DNA from: UBA2988 sp965237965
GTDB lineage: Bacteria; Gemmatimonadota; Gemmatimonadetes; Longimicrobiales; Gaopeijiaceae
Assembly (NCBI GenBank): GCA_965237965.1
Contig: CBDEGT010000002.1
Span: forward strand, 1,054,001-1,118,000
Reading direction: 5' to 3'
Length of the DNA: 64,000 bases
How positions within the stretch are numbered: position 1 is the stretch's first letter; every line of letters begins with the position of its first letter. This document shows positions 27,681 to 35,680 of this stretch, one piece after another. Made by a program: the position numbers and the translations under genes. The notes beneath the pieces were generated by a model. It was not told where the DNA came from and searched no databases. It saw nothing but the letters and a program-made list of their open reading frames with translations.

Positions 27681-28361
27681 TCAACCCTTACCCGACGACG
27701 AACTCGAACTGCTCGACGATTTGCCCGTGGCCGGCTGCCCCTTGCCCGTGCCCCCCGCGACGGTTGCGAGGTCGGCGTCCGAGAGCTCACCGGCCATCTC
27801 CGAGGCGAGCAGCAACTGAACTCCTGTCCGTTCGGGGTCGACGCGGCCACCGACGTGGCCCGGAAGGGCGATCACCGGGTGGCGTCCACCGATCACGCCC
27901 GTCGGCGCGATCAGCGTGTAGTCCGCAGCCTGCGGATCCACAACCTGGATCGAGGCGTCCAGCTTCACGCCCAGCTGGCTGCTCAGTGTCCCCACGGGAT
28001 CGCTCACGAGCGCGGTACGAAACGCGCTGTCCGTGTTCGACTTTTCGACGATGCGCGGGATCGCGGCCTCCAGGTGGGCGATCGGCTCGAGGTCGTCGTC
28101 CTCGTAGTCACCGGCGTGATCGACGACCACCACGATGGGCTCGGACTCGGGAGTCGCTGCGGGCTTGGCCGAGAGGACGATCGTGAAGTCGACGTCGTCC
28201 GAGGCGACCGAGCGCGTCCGCGCACCGCTGGGAAGCTCCACGTCCGCGTCCGCCTTCAGAATGGCGATCGGGTCCTCGGCCAGCTCCGCGCAGTAGTCGC
28301 GATCGTCGCGAGCGCGCCGGAGAACCGCCTCCAGCTTCTGGATTTGTTCGGGTGTGAACAT
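27681..28361 (-). CDS. RiPP precursor with tandem NHLP-type leader domains
   Basis: 226 residues. Two nitrile-hydratase-like leader (NHLP) segments follow each other: residues ~5-75 ('LRRARDDRDYCAELAEDPIA' then a beta part ending 'DFTIVLSAK') and ~105-155 ('SAFRTALVSDPVGTLSSQLG' ... 'QAADYTLIAP'). Near the end 'ELSDADLATVAGG' (residues ~192-204) is a classic double-Gly leader end. The 22-residue tail holds three Lys, two Thr and a run of nine Ser, with no Cys, so thioether or thiazole(Cys) chemistry is excluded, whereas acylation of Lys or Ser-derived azole/dehydration remains possible. Neighbours include GNAT, ketosynthase and ACP genes. AGGA ribosome site 8 bases before the start. Confidence 0.85.
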   Translation of the reverse strand: MFTPEQIQKLEAVLRRARDDRDYCAELAEDPIAILKADADVELPSGARTRSVASDDVDFTIVLSAKPAATPESEPIVVVVDHAGDYEDDDLEPIAHLEAAIPRIVEKSNTDSAFRTALVSDPVGTLSSQLGVKLDASIQVVDPQAADYTLIAPTGVIGGRHPVIALPGHVGGRVDPERTGVQLLLASEMAGELSDADLATVAGGTGKGQPATGKSSSSSSSSSGKG

Positions 28362-28530
28362 GGGTGTATTCCTGGGTGGGAGCCACTGGGCGCAACCCTG
28401 ATCCTACTCCCAAGATACGACGGTGGACGCGCGCTTGCACGCTTTCCGGTTCCTGACGGCGAGGACCCAGGGAAGACTCGATCGCCGCGCTTGGCCGGCC
28501 GGGCTCGAACCCTGGCCGACCGGTCGCAGG

Positions 28531-29445
28531 TCAGCGCCGGAACGTCAACGGACGAGCCCTGGCTTCCTCGTAGACCCGGCTCAGCACGGCGTTGGCGGTC
28601 GTGTTGGGAAGGGCGTCCAACGGGCCGAGATCCTGCCCGAGCGCGAAGAGCGCAGGGAGGGTGTCCCGGTCGATGTAGCGAAGCTCGAACGGAACTGCCA
28701 CGGGCGCCGGGCGCGGCTCCAGCGTTGCCAGCACGAATCCCCATAGCCCGAAGCTCGGCGATGCAACGTGATAGGGACGCGGAAAGAATCCCGCCTCCTC
28801 GAGGGTGCGCGCGATGCACCAGAACGCCTCGGGGGTGTGAAAGAGCGAGGTGCTCTGGATCGAGAGTGCCCCTCGAGCTGTCATCATCGCCCGGGCCTGC
28901 CCGAACAGCTCAGTGCTGTAGAGGGCCGCGAGCTCCGGGGTGTTCGGATTCGGGAAGTCGACGAGTACGACGTCAAAGGGGTCGCCCTCGTACCGCTCGA
29001 TCCAGGCACTCGCGTCCTCGTTCATGACCTGAACCCGTGGGTCGTCGAAGGCGTGGCGGTTGAGCTCGGCGAGGGGCGGCAATCGACTCGACAGCGCGGT
29101 CATGTCGGGATCGATGTCGACCAGCACCGCGCGCTCCACGCTCGGGTAGCGAAGCACCTCTCGGAGCGCCAGGCCGTCGCCACCTCCCAGGATCAGCACG
29201 CTCCGCGGCTCCCCGTGGGAGAGCAGCGGCGGGTGCGCCAGCGCCTCGTGGTAGCGGTGTTCCTCGGCCGAGTGGAACTGGAGAAAGCCGTCCAGCTCCA
29301 GATAGAAGCCGCGCCGGTTCCACCGCATCGCGATGTGCTGGAACGACGATTCGCAGGTGTACGCCCCTCGACCACAGCATGTTTTCTCCTGGTTCGTCCT
29401 CCGCGTCCGGCATGGTCGCCGGTTCGTTCGCCATAGCCCGGTCAT
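28531..29445 (-). CDS. Spermidine-synthase-like aminopropyltransferase domain (5' end uncertain)
   Basis: A SpeE-type Rossmann enzyme: 'SSFQHIAMRWNRRGFYLELDG' region, 'AEEHRYHEALAHP', decarboxy-AdoMet-binding 'LILGGGDGLALREVLRY', 'AVLVDIDPDMTALS', 'MNEDASAWI' and 'VVLVDFPNPNTPELAALYS'. It would transfer aminopropyl groups to an amine or act as a related AdoMet enzyme. In its own frame the nearest ATG is 29445, inside the GNAT gene. A better start (ATG near 29379 with GGAG upstream) is in the GNAT frame and shifts off after four codons at a GGGG run (29364-29367 on the plus strand). Either one base is miscounted and this is an independent or GNAT-fused gene, or it is broken. Confidence 0.75.
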   Translation of the reverse strand: MTGLWRTNRRPCRTRRTNQEKTCCGRGAYTCESSFQHIAMRWNRRGFYLELDGFLQFHSAEEHRYHEALAHPPLLSHGEPRSVLILGGGDGLALREVLRYPSVERAVLVDIDPDMTALSSRLPPLAELNRHAFDDPRVQVMNEDASAWIERYEGDPFDVVLVDFPNPNTPELAALYSTELFGQARAMMTARGALSIQSTSLFHTPEAFWCIARTLEEAGFFPRPYHVASPSFGLWGFVLATLEPRPAPVAVPFELRYIDRDTLPALFALGQDLGPLDALPNTTANAVLSRVYEEARARPLTFRR

Positions 29446-30376
29446 GGGCGAGCCAACGTACCCACTCGGAACCGCGGGCGGCCTCGAATTCAACGAAATA
29501 GGGAATCCAGTATCGGTCGAGGATCCGGAGCATGGATCGGTTCGCGACGTGGTTCTCGAACTCGATCGTGCGTACCTCGGGGAGCGCCGAGAGCTGACGC
29601 CGCACGGCCTCGGCGAGCAACGCCAGCGCCACCCCCGTGCTCGCGAAGGACGCCTCGACCTCGAGCGCCTCGTAGACGAGATGGGTCGGTCGGGGACGGA
29701 AGTTGAGGTTCCATCCTACGACCCTGCCGTCCCTTAGGAGCGCTTGGGACGTGTTCGGCTCGGGTGGTTGGTCCGGGTAGCCGGGTTGGGTACGCGCCCG
29801 TCCCAGGATCTCCTCGCACGTGTCGGTGGGGAGTGCAGCCCAGGGTGTGACCTCGAATGCCCGTGGGACGCGAACGCGATCGACCCAGGGGGGCGTGAAG
29901 CGGGTGACGTCGCCCACGACCCGGAGGAGCGGTCGCTCCACGAACCCAGCGGCCGTGAGCGAGCGCGCCAGCCCCGTTCCGCCGCCGGCCGGCCCATGGA
30001 TCCGGACGAGCTGCACGCAACCCTGCGCACGGGCGGCCTCGGCCAGGGAGCGGAACAACCCGGCCGGTACTTCCTCTGCGGGGGGTGCACTCGGGTGATC
30101 GCTCACACCGCGACCGTTCGCACCGACCTGCGCATGGTCGCGCACTTCGTGGAAGAGGATACGCGCCATCGCCCCTCCCGGCGTGATCACCGCCATCGCG
30201 ATGCCCAGCGGAACGCGGTCCGAACCGTCGGCTTCCCAGGCCCCGACCGCGACAAGACCTTTGCGGTCGAGGCGGCGGAGGTCGGGCCTGTGATAGGCCG
30301 GTACCAACTCCCGAAAGGGAGCGGCCGAGGTGATGTCGAGTCGCACGAACTCGAAGTGGGAGCCACGATCGCTCAC
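29364..30376 (-). CDS. GNAT-type acyltransferase with two GNAT-like halves
   Basis: About 330 residues up to the point where homology ends; the frame stays open to 28973 across the SpeE-like domain but that tail is a frame shadow. The first half ('FEFVRLDITSAAPFRELVPAY' ... 'PLGIAMAVITPGG') and the second ('FEVTPWAALPTDTCEEILGRA' ... 'ALLRDGRVVGWNLNFRP' ... 'RTIEFENHVANRSMLRILDRYW') each look like a GNAT fold with the usual N-x-x-M C-terminal signature in the second. Start ATG overlaps the stop of the FabZ-like gene by 4 bp (ATGA), so it is translationally coupled to lipid genes. In this context a fatty-acyl transfer to the RiPP precursor is a reasonable inference. Confidence 0.62.
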
Positions 30377-30828
30377 TGTTTCACGCCTTCACTGAGTCCG
30401 TCCGGTATCCCGAAGTAGAGACGAGCGCGGGCAACCGTGCGGCCCTCCACGCTCGCCTCAGCTTCGGCCAGCAGCGCTTCGGGGAGGCACTTGATGCGCG
30501 TTGCGGCGACGTCGAGCCGGTCGCCCGGACGCACCGACCCAACGAACTTCGCCTCGCACCGCCCGAGGTGGAGAGGAAGCTCTCGCCTCTTCATGTTGCA
30601 CCAATGGAGCAGGGCGCACGCCTGAGCCATCGCCTCGATGACGAGCACGCCCGGCATCACGGGGTGGCCGGGGAAGTGTCCGGCGCACCAGGGCTCGTCG
30701 TCTCGGACCGAGCGAGCGGCCACGACCCGTTCGGCCGTAGCTCCTATGACTTCGTCGAGTAGGAGCGAGGTGCCTTTTGGGGGAAGCACCTCCAGGATCG
30801 TCGCCAGATCGGTGTTCGGCTCAGACAC
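30373..30828 (-). CDS. FabZ/FabA-like 3-hydroxyacyl-ACP dehydratase
   Basis: Hot-dog-fold dehydratase, 151 residues from a GTG at 30828 that overlaps the ketosynthase stop. The active-site segment 'HFPGHPVMPGVLVIEAMAQA' has the catalytic His and Glu of FabZ. It would dehydrate 3-hydroxyacyl-ACP in chain elongation. The frame can be extended upstream to 30888 but that part lies inside the ketosynthase gene. It sits between ketosynthase and GNAT genes with short overlaps, so one operon is clear. Confidence 0.88.
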   Translation of the reverse strand: MSEPNTDLATILEVLPPKGTSLLLDEVIGATAERVVAARSVRDDEPWCAGHFPGHPVMPGVLVIEAMAQACALLHWCNMKRRELPLHLGRCEAKFVGSVRPGDRLDVAATRIKCLPEALLAEAEASVEGRTVARARLYFGIPDGLSEGVKQ

Positions 30829-32056
30829 GGACGCGGTCCTCCCGGAACTTCGCGAAGACGGTGGCGGCGTTGTTGCCGCCGAACGCAAAGGAGTTGTTGA
30901 GCGCGATGTCTAGATCCGCTCGACGGGCCTCGTTCGGGACGCAGTCCACGGGACAGTCCTCGTCGGGTGTCTCGAAGTTGATGGTTGGGGGGATACGCCC
31001 GTCCCGGACCGCGAGGACACATGCGATCGCTTCGAGCGCGCTGGCCGCGCCCATGGTGTGCCCGAGCATCGACTTGATCGACACCAGGGGCACCGGACGT
31101 TCGCGCTCTCCGAAGAGGTCGGACACTGCCCTGGCCTCCGTCACATCGTTCATGCGCGTGCCGGTGCCGTGCGCAGACACGAGCCCCACCCGGTCTGCTG
31201 CCACCCCCGCGCTCACGAGAGCCGAGCGCATGACTGCGCGTACGCCGTCGACGTGGGGGATCGTCATGTGGTGCGCGTCGCAGCTGAGGCCGTATCCCAA
31301 GAGCTCGGCGTGCACGGGGGCGCCCCGTGCGAGGGCGCGCTCCAGCGTCTCGAGAACGAGCACGCCCGCTCCTTCCCCCACGACGATCCCCTTGCGATCG
31401 CGGTCGAACGGACGGCAGCGGTCGGGCGCGAGGGATAGCATGCGCGCGAAACCCGCGTAGGCAATCCGCGAGAAGGCGTCCGCGCCCCCGGCCAGCGCGA
31501 CCTCGGCTTGCCCGTTGACTAGATCGTCCAAGCCCTGCGCCAGCGCGTAATTGCCGGCCGCGCATGCGGTGGGGAACACCGTGCAGCGCGCGGAGAGGCC
31601 TAGCCCGCGGCTCACGTTTGTGGCAAGCACGGACTCGGGGAGCTGGCCGAGGAGGTCGCCGTTGAGCGGCGCCTTCGGGTCGGCGACCCAGCCCTCGAGC
31701 ACCCGGTCCTGAAGCACGCACTCGCCCATCGTCGTGCCCATGAGCACCGACGCACGCGTGCGCCGTACGTCGTCGGCGCTCAAGCCCGCGTCCTCGAGCG
31801 CGAGCGCGGCGGCCGTGAGAGCGAGTTGGGAGGCGCGTCCGTAACGTTCGGCTCGATTGCCGAGACAACGCTTCGGCGAGAAGTCGTGGATCTCCCCGCC
31901 CACCGAACTGGGGAGGCTGGCCGTGTCGAACGAGCGCACCGGCGAGGTGCCGCAGGTCCCATCAAGGAGGGCGTCCCAGAATCCGCGCGCGCCGATCCCG
32001 ATCGATGTGACGGGCCCGACGCCCGTGACGACGACGCGCGCCCGGGAAGGAAGCAC
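30821..32056 (-). CDS. Beta-ketoacyl-ACP synthase (FabF/KAS II type)
   Basis: 411 residues, condensing enzyme. The Cys-His-His triad is complete: Cys165 in 'FPTACAAGNYAL', His296 in 'SAHGTGTRMND' and His333 in 'MLGHTMGAASALE'. The C-terminal 'NNSFAFGGNNAATVF' is also typical. The start is GTG at 32056, 11 bp after the ACP stop. It should elongate acyl chains on the ACP encoded just upstream. Its presence in an accessory cluster next to a RiPP precursor points to a dedicated acyl chain rather than housekeeping fatty-acid synthesis. Confidence 0.92.
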   Translation of the reverse strand: MLPSRARVVVTGVGPVTSIGIGARGFWDALLDGTCGTSPVRSFDTASLPSSVGGEIHDFSPKRCLGNRAERYGRASQLALTAAALALEDAGLSADDVRRTRASVLMGTTMGECVLQDRVLEGWVADPKAPLNGDLLGQLPESVLATNVSRGLGLSARCTVFPTACAAGNYALAQGLDDLVNGQAEVALAGGADAFSRIAYAGFARMLSLAPDRCRPFDRDRKGIVVGEGAGVLVLETLERALARGAPVHAELLGYGLSCDAHHMTIPHVDGVRAVMRSALVSAGVAADRVGLVSAHGTGTRMNDVTEARAVSDLFGERERPVPLVSIKSMLGHTMGAASALEAIACVLAVRDGRIPPTINFETPDEDCPVDCVPNEARRADLDIALNNSFAFGGNNAATVFAKFREDRVRV

Positions 32057-32067
32057 CCGAGCCGAGT

Positions 32068-32316
32068 TCAGGGGCCCTCGCCCAGAATCCGTCCCACCAG
32101 GTTCGCGGTGGACGCCACGCTCTGCAGTTCGGGCATCGCCTCCGGAGGGATCACGATGGAGAACTCCTTCTCCAGGGTGGCCATCAACTCGAGCCCCGTC
32201 ATCGAGTCGGCGCCGAGCTCGTTCACGAGATCGGCCTCCAGCCCGACCTCCTCGGGCGCGAGCTCGAGGATTACCGCCACCAGGCTTCTGACCTTCGTCG
32301 CGACTTCCTCCGACAT
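32068..32316 (-). CDS. Acyl carrier protein
   Basis: 82 residues from the ATG at 32316, with a GAGAGGAG ribosome site 6 bases upstream; the frame runs further back but without conserved sequence. The phosphopantetheine Ser38 lies in 'ELGADSMTGLELMATLEKEF', a D-S-[ML] motif typical of ACPs. It must be charged by a PPTase, one of which is encoded at 26830. It is the first gene before the ketosynthase, separated only from the split epimerase gene by 17 bp. Confidence 0.93.
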   Translation of the reverse strand: MSEEVATKVRSLVAVILELAPEEVGLEADLVNELGADSMTGLELMATLEKEFSIVIPPEAMPELQSVASTANLVGRILGEGP

Positions 32317-32575
32317 CTGGATCTCCTCTCGGTTCACGTGCTCCCTATCACATCGTAGGGCGAGATTTCCGTCACTGCCTCCGGATGCCGGTCCGACCAG
32401 CGCCTCGCTAAGTGCGTCTCGAAGGCACGCCACCGATAACCGCTCGAATGGCGGCTCGGGCACTGATCGCGGTACCACGGGAGCGCCCGGCCGATCCACT
32501 GCGCGTGCGGCGTCGGCGCGAACCCCAAGTCGCTCCGTGCACGGGTAAGATCGAACGCGCTGGGCGGGCGGCCTA

Positions 32576-33383
32576 GGGCCTGTTAACACTAAAGGCCCAT
32601 TTGTATTATATTGGGGCTATGAAAATCACAGAGTCCCAATATCGTCGGATAGAGGCTTGCTTTCCACGTCAGCGCGGCAATGTGAGCTTCTCCAATCTCG
32701 AAGTGCTTAACGCGATCCTGTATGTGGCCGAGCACGGCTGCAAGTGGCGCGGGTTGCCTGCGCGCTTCGGTAACTGGCATACGATCTACACCCGAATGAA
32801 TCGCTGGGCCAGGGCAGGTGTGCTGGATCGTGTCTTTGCGGCCCTGCAGGACGAGCAGATCATCCGGATCAAGATCGAAGCGCTGTCGCTCGACAGTACG
32901 AAAGTGCACCCTGATGGCACCGGCGCGCTAAAAAAAACGGCCCGCAGGCCATCGGGAAGTCGCGTGGAGGCTGGACCACCAAGATTCATATGGTTGCCGC
33001 AGATGCTCGAACCGCGATAACCTTCTCGCTATCGCCAGGCCACAACCACGACGCACCCGAAGGACGCGAACTGCTACGCATGTTGAAGCCGGTACACTCC
33101 ACTGTGTCGATGATCATGGACCGGGCCTACGAGGGGGCCGAAACACGGCAATTGGTGTTGGAGCTGGGGTTTACGCCGGTCGTGCCACCCAAACAGGGCC
33201 GTGTTAGCCCGTGGCAGTACGATCGAATCATGTATCGCCGTCGCAACGAAATAGAGCGGTTATTTCGGCGACTCAAAGGCTTCAGAAGAATCTTCTCCCG
33301 CTTTGACAAGCTCGACGTGATGTTCACGGCCTTCATCCACTTTGCGCTCATCGTCGAGGCTCTCAGATAGTGTTAACAGGCCC
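32576..33383 (+). mobile_element. IS5-family (IS427-like group) element
   Basis: 808 bp with perfect 16-bp terminal inverted repeats (GGGCCTGTTAACACTA at the left, its complement at the right) and a TA duplication (32574-32575, 33384-33385). The transposase is in two frames joined by -1 slippage. It interrupts the epimerase gene in the opposite orientation. Confidence 0.93.
32619..33370 (+). CDS. IS427-type transposase in two frames (programmed -1 frameshift)
   Basis: The first frame (32619 to 33020) encodes the DNA-binding DUF4096-like part ('QYRRIEACFPRQRGNVSF', 'CKWRGLPARFGNWHTIYTR') and the first catalytic Asp in 'ALSLDSTKVHPDG'. At the run of eight A (32930-32937) a -1 shift leads into 'NGPQAIGKSRGGWTTKIHMV', 'IMDRAYEGAETR' with the second Asp, and 'NEIERLFRRLKGFRRIFSR' with the Glu. 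This is the normal expression mode of the group, so the element may be active. Confidence 0.9.
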
Positions 33384-34302
33384 TAGTAACGGCACCACGT
33401 ACGCGGAGCCCACTCTTCGGAGCAGGCGCCCCGGCACGGCCACGAAACGCACCCCGATCCCGATCACTCGGGCCGCCTCGCTCAGCCGCTCGAGCAACGT
33501 GCCCTCGAAGCCGTCCGCGATGTTGTAGATGCGGCCGGCAGCGGCGGGTTCGATGCCTGCCGATATGATCCCTCTAGCGACGTCCTCCACGTATGCGAGC
33601 TGAACGCGCCGAGTACCGCCGTCGACCAGGAGGACCGGCTGGCCGTCCAGCATGCGCTCGAAATAAAAGTGCATGTCGAGCTCGGGATCCCGGGGGCCTA
33701 CCGTGGTGGGGGCGCGCACGATGGAGTACGACAGCGCGTCCTGCTCGATGACGTCGCGTTCCGCGTGCAGCTTGCCCAGCACGTACGGTTCGATGGAAGC
33801 GACCTCAGTGGGTGCGAACCATGATTGCCCCGGCGCAAGAGCCTGGGCCCCGTGGTCCACCGCTTTCTCGCGCAGGGGTAGCTCGGGCTTCGCGGTCAGA
33901 TAGACGGCTGCGGAGCTGTTCAGCACGTACCGCCCGACCCTGCCTGCCAGCACCTCGACGGCCATGCGGACGTGCGCCGGGTGGTAAACGAGGTTGTCGA
34001 CCACGACGTCCCAGTCCGAAGCGCCGACGGCGCGGGCCAGCTGTCCGGCGTCGTAGCGATCCAGCACGAGGTACTCGATGCGCGGGTCTGGCGACGACGG
34101 CGGCCGTCTCGCGATGACTCGCACGCGTGCACCCTGCTCCGCGAAAAGACGCGCGACGCACCCACCGATGAAGCCCGTGCCCCCCAGCACGAGCGCGCTC
34201 GATGGGGTCACGATTCCGGAACGACTGTCGCTACCACCATCGTCACAGCCCGTCACGAGGTCGAGCTGGTCGAGCGCGCAGCTCGGCTGCGACTCGCCGG
34301 AA

Positions 34303-35106
34303 TCACGCCGCTGCGCCGGGCCTAGAGAGGACGCAACTGGCGCTCTGCCCGAGCGGGGCCGCAGACACGACGAGGGCGTGGTCTACGCGGGCACGCATAG
34401 CCTCGCCGGTCACGAGATTCAGCACGCAGCCGGGATCGGGACGCTGGTGACCGCGTGCGGCAGGGATCACCCCTCGATCCAGCGTCAGGAGTGCCGCCGC
34501 GACTTGGAGGGCACCCGCGGCGCTCACGGTCTCACCCGTCAGGGACTTCGAGGCGGACACGGGGGGGCCGGGATCGCCCAGCGCTTCTGTTAGAGCCTGC
34601 GCTTCGGCTGCGTCCCCGGCGGCCGTCGACGACGCACCCGAGGCCACTACGCCGAGCGTGTCCACGTCCTGCTCGGCCCGGATCAGCGCCGCGCGGATGG
34701 CCCGCACCGCCCCTTCCGACCGAACCTGGCAGCCCGTGACGAACTCTGCGTCAGTGGCGCCGGCCCCCCCTCGATACACGGCGAGAATCCGGGCCCCACG
34801 GGCGAGCGCAGCGTCCACGGGCTCGAGGACCAGCACCGCCGCGCCCTCTCCCAGCACTGCGCCGTTGCGTCGGCGGTCGAACGGTGCCGACAGCTCCTCG
34901 CCTCCCTCACGACCGGGCGAGAGGAACCCCATGCGCGAGAACCCGAGGAACAGGAACCGCGACAGCTCCTCGGCGCCGCCGGCCAGCGCGACGTCGACGC
35001 GCCCGGACGAGACCGCACGCGCGCCGCACTCGAGGGCCTCCAGGGAGCTGGTGAATCCCGTCGAGATCGTCGTGTTGAAGCCGCGAATCCCGAAGCGGAT
35101 CGAGCT
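34303..35106 (-). pseudogene. Ketosynthase-like protein, N-terminus lost
   Basis: About 265 residues of the C-terminal two-thirds of a thiolase-fold ketosynthase: 'GRVDVALAGGAEELSRFLFL', 'GAVLGEGAAVLVLEPVDAAL', 'VSASKSLTGETVSAAGALQV'. Where an active ketosynthase has the nucleophilic Cys, this one reads 'STGFTSSLEAL', that is Phe in place of Cys, and the His motifs are also altered, so it resembles a chain-length-factor or decarboxylase-like partner. Its 5' third is missing: at 35095-35106 the sequence runs directly into an HlyD-family gene in another frame. Confidence 0.75.
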
Positions 35107-35416
35107 CGGGCTGCTGCACGCGGGCGACGAGCTGACCGGCGCGAACGACGTCGCCTACCTCGACCGCTAATTCCTCCACGACCCCGGTCCCCAGGACCTC
35201 GACCTCGAAGATCCCTGCGGAATTCATCAAGATGCCATTGCCGGCGACGGTCGTAGGGACGCGTCCGAAGATCCCCCAGACCAGCGCCGCGAAGATGACG
35301 ACCCCGAGCGCTCCGAGCGCGATCCAGTCGCGCGAGCTCGTCACCTCCATAAGGTGGTCGAGCTGCTCTGGGCTCGAGAGTCGTTCGAGCGCGGCCTTCC
35401 GGTAGATGGAGCTCAC
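35095..35416 (-). pseudogene. NHLP-type secretion protein (HlyD family), N-terminal fragment
   Basis: From a GTG at 35416 about 105 residues match the start of the HlyD-like protein of NHLP bacteriocin export systems: 'RKAALERLSSPEQLDHLMEV', one transmembrane helix ('WIALGALGVVIFAALVWGIF'), 'PTTVAGNGIL', and the biotinyl-lipoyl-like 'GTGVVEELAVEVGDVVRAGQ'. Homology ends at 'VQQPELD', where a deletion joined it to a ketosynthase remnant. The matching ABC transporter/peptidase genes are absent, so export of the RiPP by this system is no longer possible from this locus. Confidence 0.78.
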
Positions 35417-35583
35417 GTGGCGCTGTGAAGGGGGTCGCTGCGGCCCCATCCCGCACGATTCGGGATTGGCAGACGCGCGAACCAGGAAGAAAGGCCCGGC
35501 GAGGTGCCGGACTCGGGGGACGGTATGGGCTCGCCAGAGGGGGAGCAAGGCCGGGTGGGGCCCCCTCGGGCCAGAGGCACTGG

Positions 35584-35600
35584 CGAGAGACGGTCTCTCG
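35584..35600. promoter_or_regulatory. Inverted repeat, candidate operator
   Basis: CGAGAGAC and GTCTCTCG arms (8 bp each) around a single G, in the 264-bp divergent gap between the NHLP exporter remnant and the DinB-like gene. Size and position fit a dimeric-repressor site; no regulator gene is nearby. Nothing else is recognised in 35417-35680. Confidence 0.3.
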
Positions 35601-35680
35601 ATCCATTCTGTCTTGATCTGCACCTGGGCGAGTGCCCCAACTCGCCGTTCGTCCGCCTCCCACCGAGTCGACGAGGACCC

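Larger units (their letters stand above)
32334..34211 (-). pseudogene. NAD-dependent epimerase/dehydratase split by an IS element
   Basis: Extended SDR protein. The N-terminal part (33386-34211; GTG start at 34211) has the Rossmann 'LVLGGTGFIGG', 'DVVVDNLVYHP', and later 'VQLAYVEDVARGIISAG' and 'GRIYNIADG'. The C-terminal part (32334-32573) reads 'APTPHAQWIGRALPWYRDQC'. Removing the IS at 32576-33383 and one TA joins the two frames exactly ('VVPLLGRPPSAFDL'), giving ~355 residues. The insertion lies after the Rossmann and substrate domains, so a truncated protein could still be made, but the C-terminal ~80 residues are lost. Part of the lipid/RiPP cluster. Confidence 0.9.
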
